Below, piece by piece: positions 10,995-24,713 of a stretch of 64,000 nucleotides of DNA. Position numbers and translations under genes: made by a program. Each line of letters starts with the position of its first letter. Positions within the stretch are counted from its first letter, which is position 1. The notes under the pieces are model-generated. The model ran no database searches. It was given only the letters and a program-made list of their open reading frames with translations, and was not told the DNA's origin. Source of the DNA: Perca fluviatilis (lineage: Eukaryota; Chordata; Actinopteri; Perciformes; Percidae); NCBI RefSeq assembly GCF_010015445.1, contig NC_053120.1:18192308-18256307 (forward strand), in the 5' to 3' direction.

Positions 10995-13597
10995 CATAAA
11001 AATGTGATAAACCACTAATCACCAAATTGATATGGATATGATGACTGGTGATATTGGGTCTTAGTTTCAAGCAAGATGCCATGTACATTTGACATTCTAT
11101 ACGCATTTATTGACATTTTATTGTACATTACAAAGGATTTTGAATTAGGTCATGTAAAATACACAGTGGAACACTGTGCTTATGCAGTATCAGTTCCAGT
11201 TACATTTGTTAGTTTTGCTTTGAAATGAACTGTGAAATCACAGGGTTAAAAGCTTAACTTCCAAGTTGATATTATCAGCTCCAGGTATAAACCAGGACTT
11301 GGTATGACTATCATGGTTTTCACAGCAGGCACACAAAGAGACCAAACTCAACCTGGAGAGTGGATCAGATCCAAGCTGCTGTGTTTTGTGAGTCAAGCTG
11401 TGCCTTAAGAGAGAGGTATGTCAAACTCCTCCGAACAAGCGCCATATTCAGGAGTGGCATGGGTCTAGTGCTAGATCCTTGCTGATATGCAGCGATAACA
11501 GGCTCTCTTTATCGTGCACACACACATGCACAGACATACTGTCGCCCGTGTACACACGTACTATCTTTCAGTCTCTCATACAGAAAACCCACATTCACGC
11601 ACACACAGTCAGCTGTGTAAGATCCCATAACAGAACAAACATTGTCCGGCAGGCTACCTTTAGAGGACAGGGAAGGTATGTGCCGCCCCTAGCAAAAAGC
11701 CTATTATTTTAATGGTCTCTTGTGTTTTCTCAAACGCTAAGGTTGCAGTAAAATAACGAAGGCTTTAGCACCGCAGATAAGAAAGGGTAAATAGATTACA
11801 AGGAGAGCTCAATGTGCGTTTGTATAACCTGTGTACGGACAACTGTCGCCGATGTAAGTGAGATTAATGTGTTTAAATATTGTGGTAAGTTTGTGCAGTG
11901 GCCATGTTACGCCTTACTACTTCATTATGCTGCATGAGAAAACACAGTAGCTACCAAAAAAATTCTGCATAATGCATAGCTGTATTACTGTAGGGCTGTA
12001 GCAAGTTTGCTTGTTTGCTCAGAGCCTGAAAACACCCATCTGTATCTGAGTAGTTTCCCCTTGATCTTAATAAATTGATCCTTGTTAAAACACGAAAGAG
12101 TCACAGAGCACTGTCCTACTGTCGGCGGTTCCTACTTGTTTAAACACAAATTTCGACCACAGAATAAGCCAGAGATATAGCTTTGACTCCCTGACATTAG
12201 GGGAGGCAAAGATGTCTGTGTTGTCTTGAGTTATCTGGAGCTGCAGGACCCTCCCCAGGCTCTCCGAGTCCAACTACGACAACGATATATCAGGCAGGGA
12301 GAGAAGGGAGGAACGATAAAGGGAGGTTTGCAGGGAGGATTGGTGGGTGTATCAGCCAAGGTCCAGGTTCACCAACTCTTTTGTTTGACTTGGCCCACTG
12401 ATGACAACATCATCATCATCAAGAAACCTACAGAGAGTTTTATTACTGGACATTATCACTATCTCTCCTACTCCTCACAGCACAGCCCTCAAAACATCAT
12501 GTTGAAAATATGCTGTTTTGGGGTCAGATGTGTTCTGTTTTGCTTCATGCATATAATGCTGAAAGTTGTATTCTAAATTTGCTACTCTAGCAAGTCATTC
12601 ATTTTTAAACTTGTTCTCAACCAACAAAATTATTCACATTTACCCCACTTTCTATGTCACATATTGAAAAACAACACTTGTGTTTCGCCAAAATAGCCTA
12701 TAGTGTCAAAATCATTACATCTCATATCGATTGATCTTTTACACTTTTTAACTTTGACCATTGTGCCTCTTTGTTCCAACGTTCGCTTGTAATCACACAA
12801 CCCAAGTGGAAATCAGAGGAAAATTAGGCAACTAAGCACAATACATTTTGATGGTTGAGCTAAATCAGAGGAAATCCTTGTTGGCCGACAGACCTTATTG
12901 ATTGACAGTGAACCCTAAACCCGCCTACGAGAGGCTTTTGGAGGGGCTGCATTCAAATCAAGCAATTATTTCCTGCCAAGGAGGCCGCCCCCATTGTGTG
13001 CATATCGCAATCTGTGGGTGGAAGGTGGGGTCTATATTTAAGGTTGCTCATTTAGACAACAGTGACCCCTGTCGAGTTGTATTCTCCCAGTTGGAAAGTA
13101 AATCTAGGTGGTGTCTTTCAGGATGCTAATTTATGTGTCCCCGCTGGCAGCTTAAGCCCTGCTCCCTTTTGAATTGGTAACACCACCAGCTGGTGTGTCC
13201 TCAGTCTTGCTGAAAGCAACATTGTTTGTGGAGCATTGAAAAAGTGTTTTGCGTTTAAAAACCTGATCCTGACAGAAGTGTGGGCCGAATAGGGTCCAGC
13301 TTAAGCACTTTCCTTATGTGTCTTTAGAAACATAAAGACAGTCTCATGCGCTGTCACATGCAATGTTACACTGAAGGGTTTACTAAACAAGGCCTTTGTG
13401 CCATGGGTGCTCATCACTGGGTCATTCAGCTGTATTACAGGAAGGGAAACTCAGTTCAGCCCACTCTTACAGTGCATGCACTATTATCTTTGAGCTATTT
13501 TGTGATTATGTTCCTCTTTTTCTCCAGTGCAAAACAAGTTGGTGTGTTAATGGTTGTGCAACCCACCTCTATTTATCTGATTTTGGGGAAATACACT
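10527..13597. other. No gene seen
   Basis: Unique AT-rich sequence apart from an AT dinucleotide tract at 10943-10994 and degenerate CA-rich sequence at 11515-11610. About 12890-13190 is richer in GC and less repetitive, possibly a non-coding conserved block; no exon was recognised. Confidence 0.5.
10943..10994. repeat. (AT)n microsatellite
   Basis: About 26 AT units with one phase break near 10973. Confidence 0.95.
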
Positions 13598-13655
13598 TAA
13601 TGTGTCTGGTAAGAGATGCCTGTTTGAGAGTCAGGCATCTCTTATTGGAGCATTA
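13598..13655. other. Hairpin with miRNA-precursor-like dimensions
   Basis: The 13-base arm at 13610-13622 (TAAGAGATGCCTG) is perfectly complementary to 13632-13644, with a 9-base loop. The stem extends with three G-U and two Watson-Crick pairs (13605-13609 with 13645-13649). After a small internal loop it gains five more pairs (13598-13602 with 13651-13655). That is about 23 pairs in 58 nt, within the range of a compact animal miRNA precursor. Neither arm matches a miRNA I know. It could equally be a chance or repeat-derived fold-back; no transposon ends are visible around it. Confidence 0.3.
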
Positions 13656-14444
13656 CAGTTATGCTGGCTTTACACCAGGAAATAATGTCAGCAATTGAAC
13701 CACTATATATAGTTATATACTAATATCTGAGTCTGAGCCACATCAGGGCAAATATGAATGCTCCCCAGTCATTAATTGTGAGGGTGCAGTAGGAGCTGTC
13801 TTGTTATCAGATGTCTTTAGACACGGTGTTTGATGATGCGTTCTCTTTGGCTGACATCAGCACACTGGTGCTGACAGGCTCTAGCAAATACGTTATGTTC
13901 ATGGCAGTGTCATATTCTGTAAGAAATGCTAAAAAAGGGTATAAACAGTCACACATTTCAATGGCCACAGAATTCAGTGCAACACTGGTAGTTCACCTTG
14001 TTTGTTAGAGATACAGCTATGGGCTGCATGTTAGCTGGAGATTGCTATGTGTATCTCTGTATTGCGCACTGCTTTCCGGTTTTTACTTTGTTGGTTTTTT
14101 TTGTTGTTGATTTTTTAGATAGGGACAGGAAGAAAAGATACAAATACAAATCAAAATAATAATAATATGTTATTATGTGGGGTTTCTCAAATTATTGCTG
14201 GTCCATGACCCAAAGCTGAATGCTGTTTGAATTACCAAGATAGAAACGCATTCCTGCCCTGGCTCTGTTGTGCTAGTTCCGGCTCCATCTCTACCTCTAT
14301 CAGTGATCACGCAAATAGCTAATTTTTTCATTTTCCTATTGGGGCTTCTGGGAAATGCATAGTTGCCTTAATTTATTTAGAGAGTGAATAAACTTGTGAA
14401 ACAGAGAAGTATCGTCATGTTTTTGCATTGATGCATTCATGCAT
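13656..14444. other. No gene seen
   Basis: Short open frames only. AAT-rich sequence at about 14145-14175. It may include decayed left parts of the hAT element that ends at 14582, but no left terminus was found. Confidence 0.45.
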
Positions 14445-14582
14445 TGATTTCAACAATGTAACTGTATTATAAATACCAACTATTTAAATTGTAACTGTAA
14501 CGGAATACAGTTACTCATAATTTGTAATTTGTATTCTGAATACGTAACGCCGGTACATGTATTCCGTTACTCCCCAACACTG
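14445..14582. mobile_element. Right end of a hAT-type element
   Basis: The sequence ends in CCCCAACACTG at 14582, the mirror of the CAGTGTTGGGG terminus seen in fish hAT elements. Inside it are alternating GTAACGGAATAC-type and GTTACTC-type words typical of hAT subterminal repeats. No matching left terminus is visible upstream, so the element is truncated or its left part is too decayed to see. Confidence 0.7.
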
Positions 14583-17429
14583 CCTGTGATTCCTTACTGT
14601 CAATGAGCTGTATGTGCAACTTTAGACTGACTGCCTCCTTTCTTATGAGAAGCACAGATAGAGATCGATACAGATAGAGATCTTGCACCGCGTCTCATGG
14701 ATTAAGGGTTACTCCCAGGAACAATTTGCTTGTTTTGTGTGGCGGCAGTCATTTTGGAATGCTGCCACAGGGCCAGTTTAAATACCAAGCAGATTCATTA
14801 CTTATAAGAGACCCAAATAATTACACGGTCAGGTACAGGAGCACTTGAATATGCCCAAAACCTCCCTAGGGCATTACACACAAAGAGTTTAAAATAGAAA
14901 CGTAAATGAACTCAAAAAACTTGTTTTATCTGGCCTTAACAGTAAGCTCACTAGCTCAAATTTGAAGGTGTATATTAAGCTGAGTAAAGAACAATAAAAA
15001 GAGATTCAGATTTCTCAGGTATTTGAAGTCCTGTGTGTATTTACACCGTGAATGCAGCGATTACTCTCAATTTTAAGAGTAATTATGCACACAAACTCAT
15101 GCCCTCGCTAAAGAAAATACCCCCACATGTAAAGGCAGGATTTTTCCACCCTGAGTCATGGTTGTAAAAAGTACCAGTGGGAAAAAACTGGGTCTCTGAA
15201 GGAAAAAAGTTTTAATATCCATTACCTGAGTTGACCTGCAAGCCTTAACAAAAGGCCTAAAGAGGTAACAATGAGTGAGCTGTTACAAAAGTTGATTCAC
15301 TTTTATAAATACATAAAACACAATGTATATTGTTTACAACATTGTTTGTATACAATACACTAACAAAACAGTCCCTGCCATACAACAAGGTCGATTGTAG
15401 AGGAGACCACTCACTTTTGACTTTAACACTTGTTTACGTGTCTCAATAGAAACAACTTCCTCATTGCTGTCTTTGGTTTGTTGATGAAAACAAGCAGATG
15501 TGTTATGACACTGAATGATTCTTTTTCCACTTTTGTTTTGATGTGTTTTGAATGCCACTGCAGCAATGTGACATAATAGGCTTCTATTCAACACCAGCAC
15601 AATACATTCATTTAGAAAATAAAGCATATCAAACTTGTGACGTAACAGTTGTTGAATGAGGTAGTATCTGATGTGCAGAGGTAGGACATCAAAGCTGAAA
15701 TCCACATGTTGGTGAGATGACATTACTGTAAGATGTTCAAAGATACAAAAGTATAGCCTTGCTTAAGATGTTGTCTCATGTTGTTTTTGTAAACATCTAC
15801 AGTCTCTAGCTGGCTGAGGGGAAAAGTCCTCTACCAACATTTTCTTTAAAATATTGCAAAAGTGATGATATTATACAATAAATTATTATGGAGTTTCTGT
15901 AACTTTTTCAGTATGAAAGTCACACCAAGTTATGTCTAAGTCACTTTATGTGTAATGGCTCTGGTTTCAACAGACATTGTACAAAATATATCAAACCCTC
16001 AACATTTACTATCCCTGTAACAAATTTAGGCTGAAAATAGAATGTAAGTGTATAAGTGATCACAAGGCACACATAAAGGGCAGATACAAAGGTTGATCCA
16101 GCAGGATGTGATCAAACCGATAACAGCAAGAGAGAGAGCATCAAACACTGAGGCATTGTTAAGATGCTTTTTCGTAGGTAGGGGTCTACTTACGTTGCCA
16201 GACATCTGCATGTCTAAACAGGCTTGATTCTATCTAACGTTATTCACTACGCACTGCTGTATCTCCTGACAGTCTGTAACACACTGATAGGATAAGGAGA
16301 GATGAAGCCGTGTAGGTGGATGGGCTTATTTTAAAAGTACAGTAAGTACAGTAAGGTTACGTATTTTTCAGAATGCACTTACAAGGAGACTGTCCGTGTG
16401 TTTATTGTATTGTTCAGAGTCCAATTCATAGCGGCAGTTATAACGCGCTCCACAAATGCAAATAAATAGGGCCAGTCAACACTGTATATCCAAACCACCC
16501 ACATAATGCAACGCATTACAGAAGCTTCCAGAGGTGGACTTCACCCAACGTATCCTCACCTTGAACCTCGGAGCCCCTGATGTTAATGGATGCATGCCAT
16601 GAGAGGACATTAGAGTAAAGGCGGTAGGAAGTTGGGCCTCAGCAGTATCAGATATAACAAGAACACAGCACTTTGTGTACGTGCCAGGGGGCTGGAACAG
16701 CAAAGACAACAACAGGCAGAGAGGAGGTAAACACAACAACAAAGGACGCCTCTCCACAAAAACTCACTGTGACTCAACTCACGGCCAATAAATAAACTAC
16801 AGCAGGCCATTATCTGTTTGTGTGTGAGCACAGGGTCTGGCAATGAGCATTTGATGCAAATTGTTTATGAAAAAAAATTGAATATGATTTTCCATCGACA
16901 TACCTAAGCCTAACTACAACATGCATCACCATCAAAATGGTATCATACATTACACTTTTTAAATAATGTAAGGATGGATAACTGCAGTTATGGATGGACT
17001 GTTATATGAACAAGATGTCTGTCACATAACATGCAACGAGTGGAGGGATGAGTTATAAAATGGGGCTACAATATGAATATGTTCACTATGTTTGCACCAG
17101 TGAAACTTAAGAGTGAAAATCTCTTTAAAATCAGCAATGGTCTGTCTGCAAAAAGATTCAGATTCAGTAAAGTCAGCTTTTTGCCTCCATCATCATGTTA
17201 AATGACTCCTGGGTATTAACAGTATTTTCTTTCAAATATTCACCCTGTACTATGGAAGCCCATTTATACCAGGAAATACATATTATGCATGACAAAAATA
17301 TAAATACTCATGGTAAGTCAGATAGTAAGTCAAAATTCCCACTTCAGCTATGGCCATGCTAGCGGCATAGCTCTCTGGAGGCAATGTCGCTGGGTCAGTC
17401 CACTACTTTGCTCCAGACTGAAATATGTC
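14583..17429. other. No gene seen
   Basis: AT-rich sequence. The minus strand has an open frame at 15334-15723 and a signal-peptide-like one at 16476-16757. Neither matches a family I recognise and neither has clear splice or start context, so I treat both as chance. Confidence 0.5.
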
Positions 17430-17850
17430 ACCTGCTCCCTGAGGTTGAATCCTAATGATGTTAATGATCCCCTGACTTTTCATCTAGCGTCACCAGCAGG
17501 TCAAAGTCTCACTTATTGAGCATCTTAAAATCTACTAAATGGATTAACACCAAATATGGTTCCCAGACAAAAAAAAGCATACTGACTGTCATGATCCAGT
17601 GACTTTTCCCTTAGCGCCACCACAAGGTTGATTTTGTTTTTTAGCGACTTGTTTTGACAACCATTTGATGGATCGCCTTGACATTTGGTACACGCATTCA
17701 TGTTACCCCGAGAATAAATCCTACTGACTTTGGTCATCTTCTGACTCTTCCTCTACCAAACCTTTCACTTATCCAGTGAAATATGTTAACATTACAATTG
17801 GTACACACATTCATGCCCCCCTCAGGATGAATTGTAATAACTTTGGATAT
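17430..17850 (+). repeat. Degenerate tandem repeat, about 130-bp period
   Basis: Recurring landmarks are AATCCTAATGA/ACTGACTTTGG-like words, a CTAGCGYCACCA word and a TTTGGTACACNCATTCATG word. They repeat with unit starts near 17445, 17577, 17712 and 17826, giving spacings of roughly 132, 135 and 114 bases. I recognise this as a teleost repeat that often occurs as tandem copies. Its parent element is unknown to me. Confidence 0.7.
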
Positions 17851-19115
17851 CCCTTATTTTTTTCTTCTTCCTGATATTTGCCTGGACCTTCACTGACATT
17901 GTATTTTCCATGAGCCCTGAGAAAATATAAGTGTGCTTGGCAATTTAAATTTTTTTTTGTCAACAGTGCATTACATAAATTGAAGCTTTATTGGTGAGTA
18001 TTTTAATGCTATCATACTGTACTCAACACATAGAACACAGTCGCGTGACTCCATGTCACATATCCTATCCACAATCTAGCCGTAGTTTTCCTTGTTGTAC
18101 ATTTTGAAACTGTTTGTCTTATCAGAGCACAAACGCAACACTGCATACCTGCATGTTTGCTGGTTTCAGATCCCTATCAACCAACAGTTATCATGTCCCC
18201 ACCCCCTCCCTTCTCTTTCCAAGATGCATTTCTTCCATGACCCGTATCAGTCTGTAAATCTCTCATCACCATGCAGTACAGTAGCCAGGTGAAAGAACAA
18301 GGGAGGGAGGGGGTGAAATGAGCCGGAAGGATGGATGGATCCAGAGCTTAGAAGGTCTACCGAAGTGATGACGGCTGTCCACACCTATCGAGGACAACAG
18401 CCGTTATGTTTACAGGAAACCAGTTTGACTTGGTGTTCAAACTTGTGGCTCAACAAACACTTCTGCTTAACAGTCTAAACAGGCCTGATTTCTCATAGCT
18501 TCTTTTTTCATGTTGTCTCATCCTGGTATTTCTGTCCATACATCATCCATGAAGATCAAGCTAACAAAACTAAGAAATGTCAAACAAAATCAACCCCACC
18601 CTCTGTCCTTACCTACACTCAGTTTCCCACATGTTCTAACAAAGGACCATTATAAAAGAATATATTAAATTTAAATATATATTTATTTAATAATTTTATT
18701 GAATAATATATATTCCCAATAAATTAAAAGTGGACATTCAAATTCAAATTCAACATCACATAGTTCCACATCTGAAGGCCACCATGTTGACTGCTATGTT
18801 CAGAGCGTGTATCCATAAGGCCTTAACTTTCTGAGGAAGAAGAGGAGCTTTTCACTAATTAGCTAAAACTGCAGCAATTTTCAATAGTCCCTTGTGTGTT
18901 CAGGGCAGTGTTAGCAGAAACAATGTCTGAAAGAATAAAAGACATTAACAGCAAAAAGAAATGCACTGGAAAACCATCAACAACAATAAACATAAAGTTC
19001 AACTAGATTTTCTATTCTTTCTCATTTTTCTTTGTCAGACGCACACAGGGCCACATATAAAATATGCAGTTGTAGACTGGTGACATTTTTTTTTTTTTTA
19101 AAAAAAAAAAAAAAA

Positions 19116-19147
<32 letters not shown>

Positions 19148-22100
19148 CACCCCCCCTGTCAGCTCTGTACACAGGTCCTTTCTAGCTTTGTGGATTGGCA
19201 TCAGTCTGATGTAGGGTAAATTCTAATCACTTTCCCATTTATTTCACTTAAAGTACTCACCACTCTAAAACAGACACTGTTCTCATGAAGATACTTGGCA
19301 GGAGTGTGACTTCATTTTACCTCTGATAACAACCTTTCCATGAGTGGGAATATTGATATTAATCAACTATATTTAATTAACTATGGAAGATCTATATAAA
19401 AGTTGTTGATTGACGTTCTTTCCCTTTAGCTCTTACTTAACTTTTCCCCTAAACTCATCTGTCTTCTTTTGTTATTTAGAACAATTTATTTCTCAGTGTT
19501 ACACTACTCAACATGTCATCTGTAGCAATGTCACATACACTGATGATTGATTATGCTGCTCCTCTCATTCTATGTTTGGATAAGAGCATCATGCTAAATG
19601 ACTGAAACACGAGATACAAATGTTAGATGAATGTCATTTTGTTGTCTAGTGCAGCTGAGAGCACTGCACTGACTGCTACGAGGTTAATTTATCTGCAGGC
19701 AACAGTTGCTGGATTTAAAGATGCTAGATGCTCTTGATTTGCTATTTCATTCAAATGCTTGTGTAAGGCTCAGTGAACAATGATTGAAAGGTTGCATTGC
19801 AATATGAGCGTGTCGGTCGATTATTATTATAAGCTCAGCAGGCTCACAAGGAGAGGGGCACCGACTACACTGTGTAAAATAATGTTTGCTGGTTCTGCAG
19901 AAATATATTAATGTGTATAGGTATGTTTGCAGAGGACCCTATTGGAGGTTACAAAGCCAGTGAAACAGGTATAATCAAACCACATATTAGTGAAAGACTC
20001 TATAAAATCGAACCGGTTCTGTATAAAACCAAACCTTCTGTTATGTTAATGTTATGTTAGTATTGTACCGTGTAAACGATAATTTAGATTTATTACAAAT
20101 GTGGTCTAATTTTCATGGTTATGGCCATCATTTCTATTAGTAATAACATTGTATTCACAGAGTGAAAGAAATATGATCGGGCTAGAAACACAAGCAGTAA
20201 GACACTGAAACAGATTTTAAACAAACCCACAGTTTTGAAAGAGAAAACAATGGCAAACCGCAAAATTACTACCCACATTGTTACAGTTTACAGACCGGCT
20301 TCCTTGTTCAACTTTGACCTAGTGTACTTCCTGATTTTTTTCTTTGAATATAAATTTATTACCAACATTTTGGGTGTAGTTACTTTAAATTTTACAAATG
20401 TTGAGCTTTAGAATAATAATCTGGCTGAACTGTTGGCTTGTCAGATTGTTTGACCTCAGTCTTGCCCCATCAGACTTTGTTGTAGCAAAGTCACAGTGCA
20501 CAAACATCTTAGCAATTAGGTACAGTTGAATACAATGTTATTATTACCAAAACTAAGTAGGTAAAGCCCAAGTTGCATCTGGTTCATCTGTCTGGTATCA
20601 ATTGTTCCCAAAAAAGTGACAGCAACGGAGTAGGAGTAATAGGGGGAGGGAGAGTAAGAAAGAGATTGAGCATACAATAGTCTCTTGTTCAGCCTAAAGC
20701 AATACATCTCCCTGGAGAGGTTACCACTGACAACAAGACATAAAGATAGAGAGATAGAGAGAGAGGGAAGAGTGAGAAAAACACCTGCTACAGAGAGGTA
20801 TAAATATGAGAGCATGCAAACAGTCATCTTCACATAAGTGCAAAATCACTGGTTTGGGGTAACTCCGTGGAACATTAATGCAAACTTTCTGAATTTAACA
20901 GCAGAGAAAATTTTGTCTTCACATGTTATATGCAGCTGCTCTTAGATTTTGGGTTCCAGAGGAACAGGATGTGGACAGTTTTGGGAAACTGTCATCTGAC
21001 TGCCAAGCAAAAAAAAAACATACATTTTCACTTCCTTTAATTTTAGTTTAAATCAATGAACATGTCATGAATCATGTTTTTCTCTGCTTTGTTTTTATCT
21101 TCTCTGCTGTACACAATCCTAAAAGTAATCATTAGTACAAACTTAATCGCACTGCTTTTTACTTTGCCAGGATTTCAAAGCATTTTGAACTCACATCTGT
21201 CAGATACACATATACATACACAACATTTATCTTCTTCCCATATAAGTATGTCTTGATGTAATTTGTATTTAAAATATATCTGGTTTGGATTCCAATCCCA
21301 CTTACAAAACATTACAGTTCAGTTCACATTAGACAGACACATTTTTATGTAATTCAATTGAGTTATTTACATGTAATCCCTCCAAATTGTTAGTAAAGTG
21401 AGATTTAAAGACATTTGGTGCCAAGATGATCAGACAGGTTGTACAGAAGACAAAGTTTGCATACCAAAAATGTTGGTAATTCTTCATTGCACAGGAAAAC
21501 AACCAGCAAGTACCGTAGGTCAAAGTTGAACCAGGAAGTCAGTTTGTGAACTGTGATAGATGTTTACAATGGACAGTTTGGGTAATAATTTGACTGTTTG
21601 CATTAGGTTTCTATTACAAACGAGTTTGACTAACCTCTGGGGTTTGTCTGTCTGCTAGTGCTGCTTGTCCTGTCAGACTTCTTTTTAGCGATGCCGCTGT
21701 GTTGCCAGTTGTCAGCACTTCATTTACGGAGTTTCAATCTCATTTCTATTATTAGGAATGTTGGCTACATCTACAACAAGAAGACCTGAATCTAAGTTTC
21801 AATGAACCACATTCATCCTTTAAGTATTTCACTAGATGATATCTGTTTAGGTAAATGTTTCAGCAGTTGAATATGTCAAACCAAGCTCTTTACTTGTCAC
21901 CTACATTCATGGAGAATTCGATGAGGCTTTGCAGCCATGCTTTTCTCTTAAATGTCTCATAATGGGCTTTGAGAGAGCAACAGCATCTGAGGAATGCAAG
22001 CAGCTGACTTGGTTTTCTTGGCACGTTGTAAGTGACACTTGTAGATTGACACTGACTGACTGACTGCGCCTCTGGGAGACTACCAAAGGGTGTGAACCAG

Positions 22101-22321
22101 TGAGTGTTGTCGTGTGTGACTGTATCTGTCTAAGCATGCGTCTGTGGTGACAAAAGCACGGATGTGAGTCAGATTGACAGAGCATTCTTGTCCATCAAAG
22201 CAGTTGGTATCCATCCCTAAAAGCCTGTCACAGCAGTTTTGGTTTACATAATGCTGGTTCTTCAAAATTCATATTCAGTGGGAAACAAGTTCAAGAACCT
22301 TCATTTTATTTCCTAGGGAGG

Positions 22322-22324
<3 letters not shown>
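17851..22324. other. No gene seen
   Basis: Unique AT-rich sequence. Notable patches are an AT-rich fold-back at 18655-18725, a T/A homopolymer block at 19086-19147, and a GA-rich stretch at 20635-20775. No exon, RNA gene or transposon terminus could be supported. Confidence 0.5.
19086..19147. repeat. T14-A16-T14-A18 homopolymer block
   Basis: Four consecutive homopolymer runs make an almost exact tandem duplication of a 30-bp T/A palindrome, followed at once by a C-rich run. It could be a real fold-back or a sequencing or assembly artefact. Confidence 0.9.

Positions 22325-22367
<43 letters not shown>
22325..22367. repeat. (AC)n microsatellite
   Basis: About 21 AC units directly touching the left end of the MITE at 22368. 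Confidence 0.95.
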
Positions 22368-22368
<1 letters not shown>

Positions 22369-22826
22369 GGCCGGGTACACACTGCCTGCGTGGCGTGAGC
22401 GTGTCAGCTGCGCAAGCATGTTGGAAGCGTTTCCAGTCAAAATAGAATAGGAAAAGATGTCATTTTGACACAAATACATATTAATAAATGACATGTTGAT
22501 GTTTGAAAGTCTCTAGGTTTTGACATAAATGCAGATATAAATGTAATTTAATTTTCAAATATTGCATCTGTCAATACGGAACGAAATATTCTGTAGCCTA
22601 TTTTGCCGTCAATACTGCCTACGTTGTCTTTGCTGTAATCAAATCAGTATATATATTTATGTTTAACATGAAGGATACTACTGCTTGAGTGCAGTAAATC
22701 AATGGGAAACATAAATTTGTTGACAAGGATAGCAGCAGCAGCGCTACATCAGACACATTTATGGTGTGTAAAGGCATAGAAAAACGCAACAGAAATGCCG
22801 CCACGCAGCCAGTGTGTAGCCGGCCT
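22368..22826. mobile_element. MITE with about 28-bp terminal inverted repeats
   Basis: The left end AGGCCGGGTACACACTGCC and the reverse complement of the right end, AGGCCGGCTACACACTGGC, continue into matching GCGTGGCG, so about 26 of 28 bases agree. The element is 459 bp, internally AT-rich and without a transposase frame. The left flank is the AC microsatellite, which may have erased the target duplication. I recall similar ends in widespread fish MITEs. Confidence 0.85.
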
Positions 22827-23514
22827 ATGTGTTATTTCAATTTGTTGGGCTTAGCAGAGGCCGGTGTCATCCTGGATGTTGCTTTAAGTGGCTCAAGAGA
22901 CAAGTAAAAACATTTCAAATTGCTGAGAGACACCCGTGTCTTTAATGTGGTTTGAGTTGTGATTAAAAAATTCTAGCACCATGACATGTATGTCCCCACA
23001 GAAGACCACAGGGAGGAAAGCTTTGTTCCCCAGCCAAATCATTCAGGTAACTATGCACTCGCACACAGACATAAACAGACCTTGAACGATGCAGACATGG
23101 ATACAAACACAGACACAAGACAATGTGGCAACGGAGACACGCAACAGAAGCAGAGCCGCTTGAGTAAGCTCATCAATTCAGAAGAAAAGAGAACAAGTTC
23201 TTTCATCTGTGGAACTGTGGTTAGAATATGCAAAATATATTTCAATCAAAGACACTTACTGTATATGAAGGAATTGGAATTGGCCATTTATAGCAAGAGG
23301 TTATAGAGTTAGAGTGGCCGGGAAAGGCTCTTAAAGGAGGAATGAGGATTCTGCAGGGACAATTAATCCTCCCTTAACAAACACATGAACATTAAATCTT
23401 AGTAAAAATCAACAAAGCTATATGCTTAGCACATAAATACAATGTTGGGAGGTGGTGGAGGGAGCTGCATCAGCAAACAGCGTTGGCATAAGCTTATCTG
23501 CAGAGGAAAGGCCA
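22827..23514. other. No gene seen
   Basis: Unique-looking sequence. An open frame across 22986-23306 is rich in low-complexity CA/AG codons and matches no known protein. Confidence 0.45.
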
Positions 23515-24065
23515 ATTTATGGTCCTGCGTTAAATTGACGCCCCCGGGTACATATGTAGGTACAGTAGGTGGAGATACAGACCCTAGGCTGGACCCTACC
23601 CCGTAGCCTGACCTGCACCTCTCACAAAAATGTAACTACGCGTTGCAGCGATGCAGACCGCAACAACTGTGATTGGTCCGCTTGGCCGTGGCTTGGTAGC
23701 ATCGCATTTCCCCCTACTCATTGTCAGGTTCTCTTTCTCCATAAACAACATGACATCAAGGCGAGAGTTAATACCTTTCCTGCTACAGCTTTCTGACCGT
23801 GGTCTGACAGCACAGGGGAGACCCTTTATTTCTCCCACTATGCCTCTATAGACTCAGTACTCGCTCCAAAGGTAATCCCCTCACTCAGTCACTCTCTCAC
23901 TCGCTCTATCACACACCCCAGCATACGCACATGCCAGCCCTGCTATTTTCTTCAAGAGATACGATGCAGACACCAACGCACAAGTATAAACCTCAGGCCA
24001 CTTACGTAGGCTAAGGCGAAAGCTCTGCGTAGAGCCCACGCAGAAATCCGCCCTAATGTGCGATC
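23515..24065. repeat. Probable dispersed teleost repeat
   Basis: The CG-containing ends (CTGCGTTAAATTGACGCC on the left; CACGCAGAAATCCGCC on the right), the ACTACGCGTTGCAG word and the TGATTGGTCCGC word match a common fish element as I remember it. A small palindrome, GCTCTGCGTAGAGC, lies near 24020-24033. Boundaries and family are uncertain. Confidence 0.45.
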
Positions 24066-24589
24066 TCTCAGGTTATAATGGCCACCATCAACACCTGTAT
24101 TAAAGGGTTAAGGTTCTTTACCTCAGGTTTCAAAATGTTCAAAAATGTTCTAATTTGAAAAATAAATATGACATTAAATTAAAAAAAGAAACAAATGTTT
24201 GCATTGTTAAAACTTTGATTATATTAAGATAATCAAAAATAGAGAAAATAGAAAAAAACTGTGCAAAGTATATATATATATGTTTTAATGTTTCTTGCAG
24301 TGTCTTGAAACCTTGCTATGTCCTCTGTGAATGTTTATGTACAGACAGACACACACACACACCCACGATAATACTTACACACAGAGACATACATGGACAC
24401 ACACACCTTGCCCAAAGCCAGTGCTGTCCAATTATAGGAAGAGCCCAAAGTCCTGCTACATCAAAATGAGGAAAGGATTAAGACCTGGGAAGGAGGAAGG
24501 GCGGCAATGAACTGGCATGCAAGTGGCTGACAGGCCCTTCAAGCATCAACCTGCACTGTCTGCCCGGGCATGTACTGGCGCAACCTGTC

Positions 24590-24713
<124 letters not shown>

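Noticed and set aside
15334..15723. 129-codon open frame on the minus strand
   Set aside because: No recognisable motif or splice context; could be chance or an unknown repeat.
16476..16757. Minus-strand frame starting with a signal-peptide-like leucine-rich segment
   Set aside because: Hydrophobic starts arise readily from GGAGG/CAACA-rich DNA; the rest matches nothing and there is no exon evidence.
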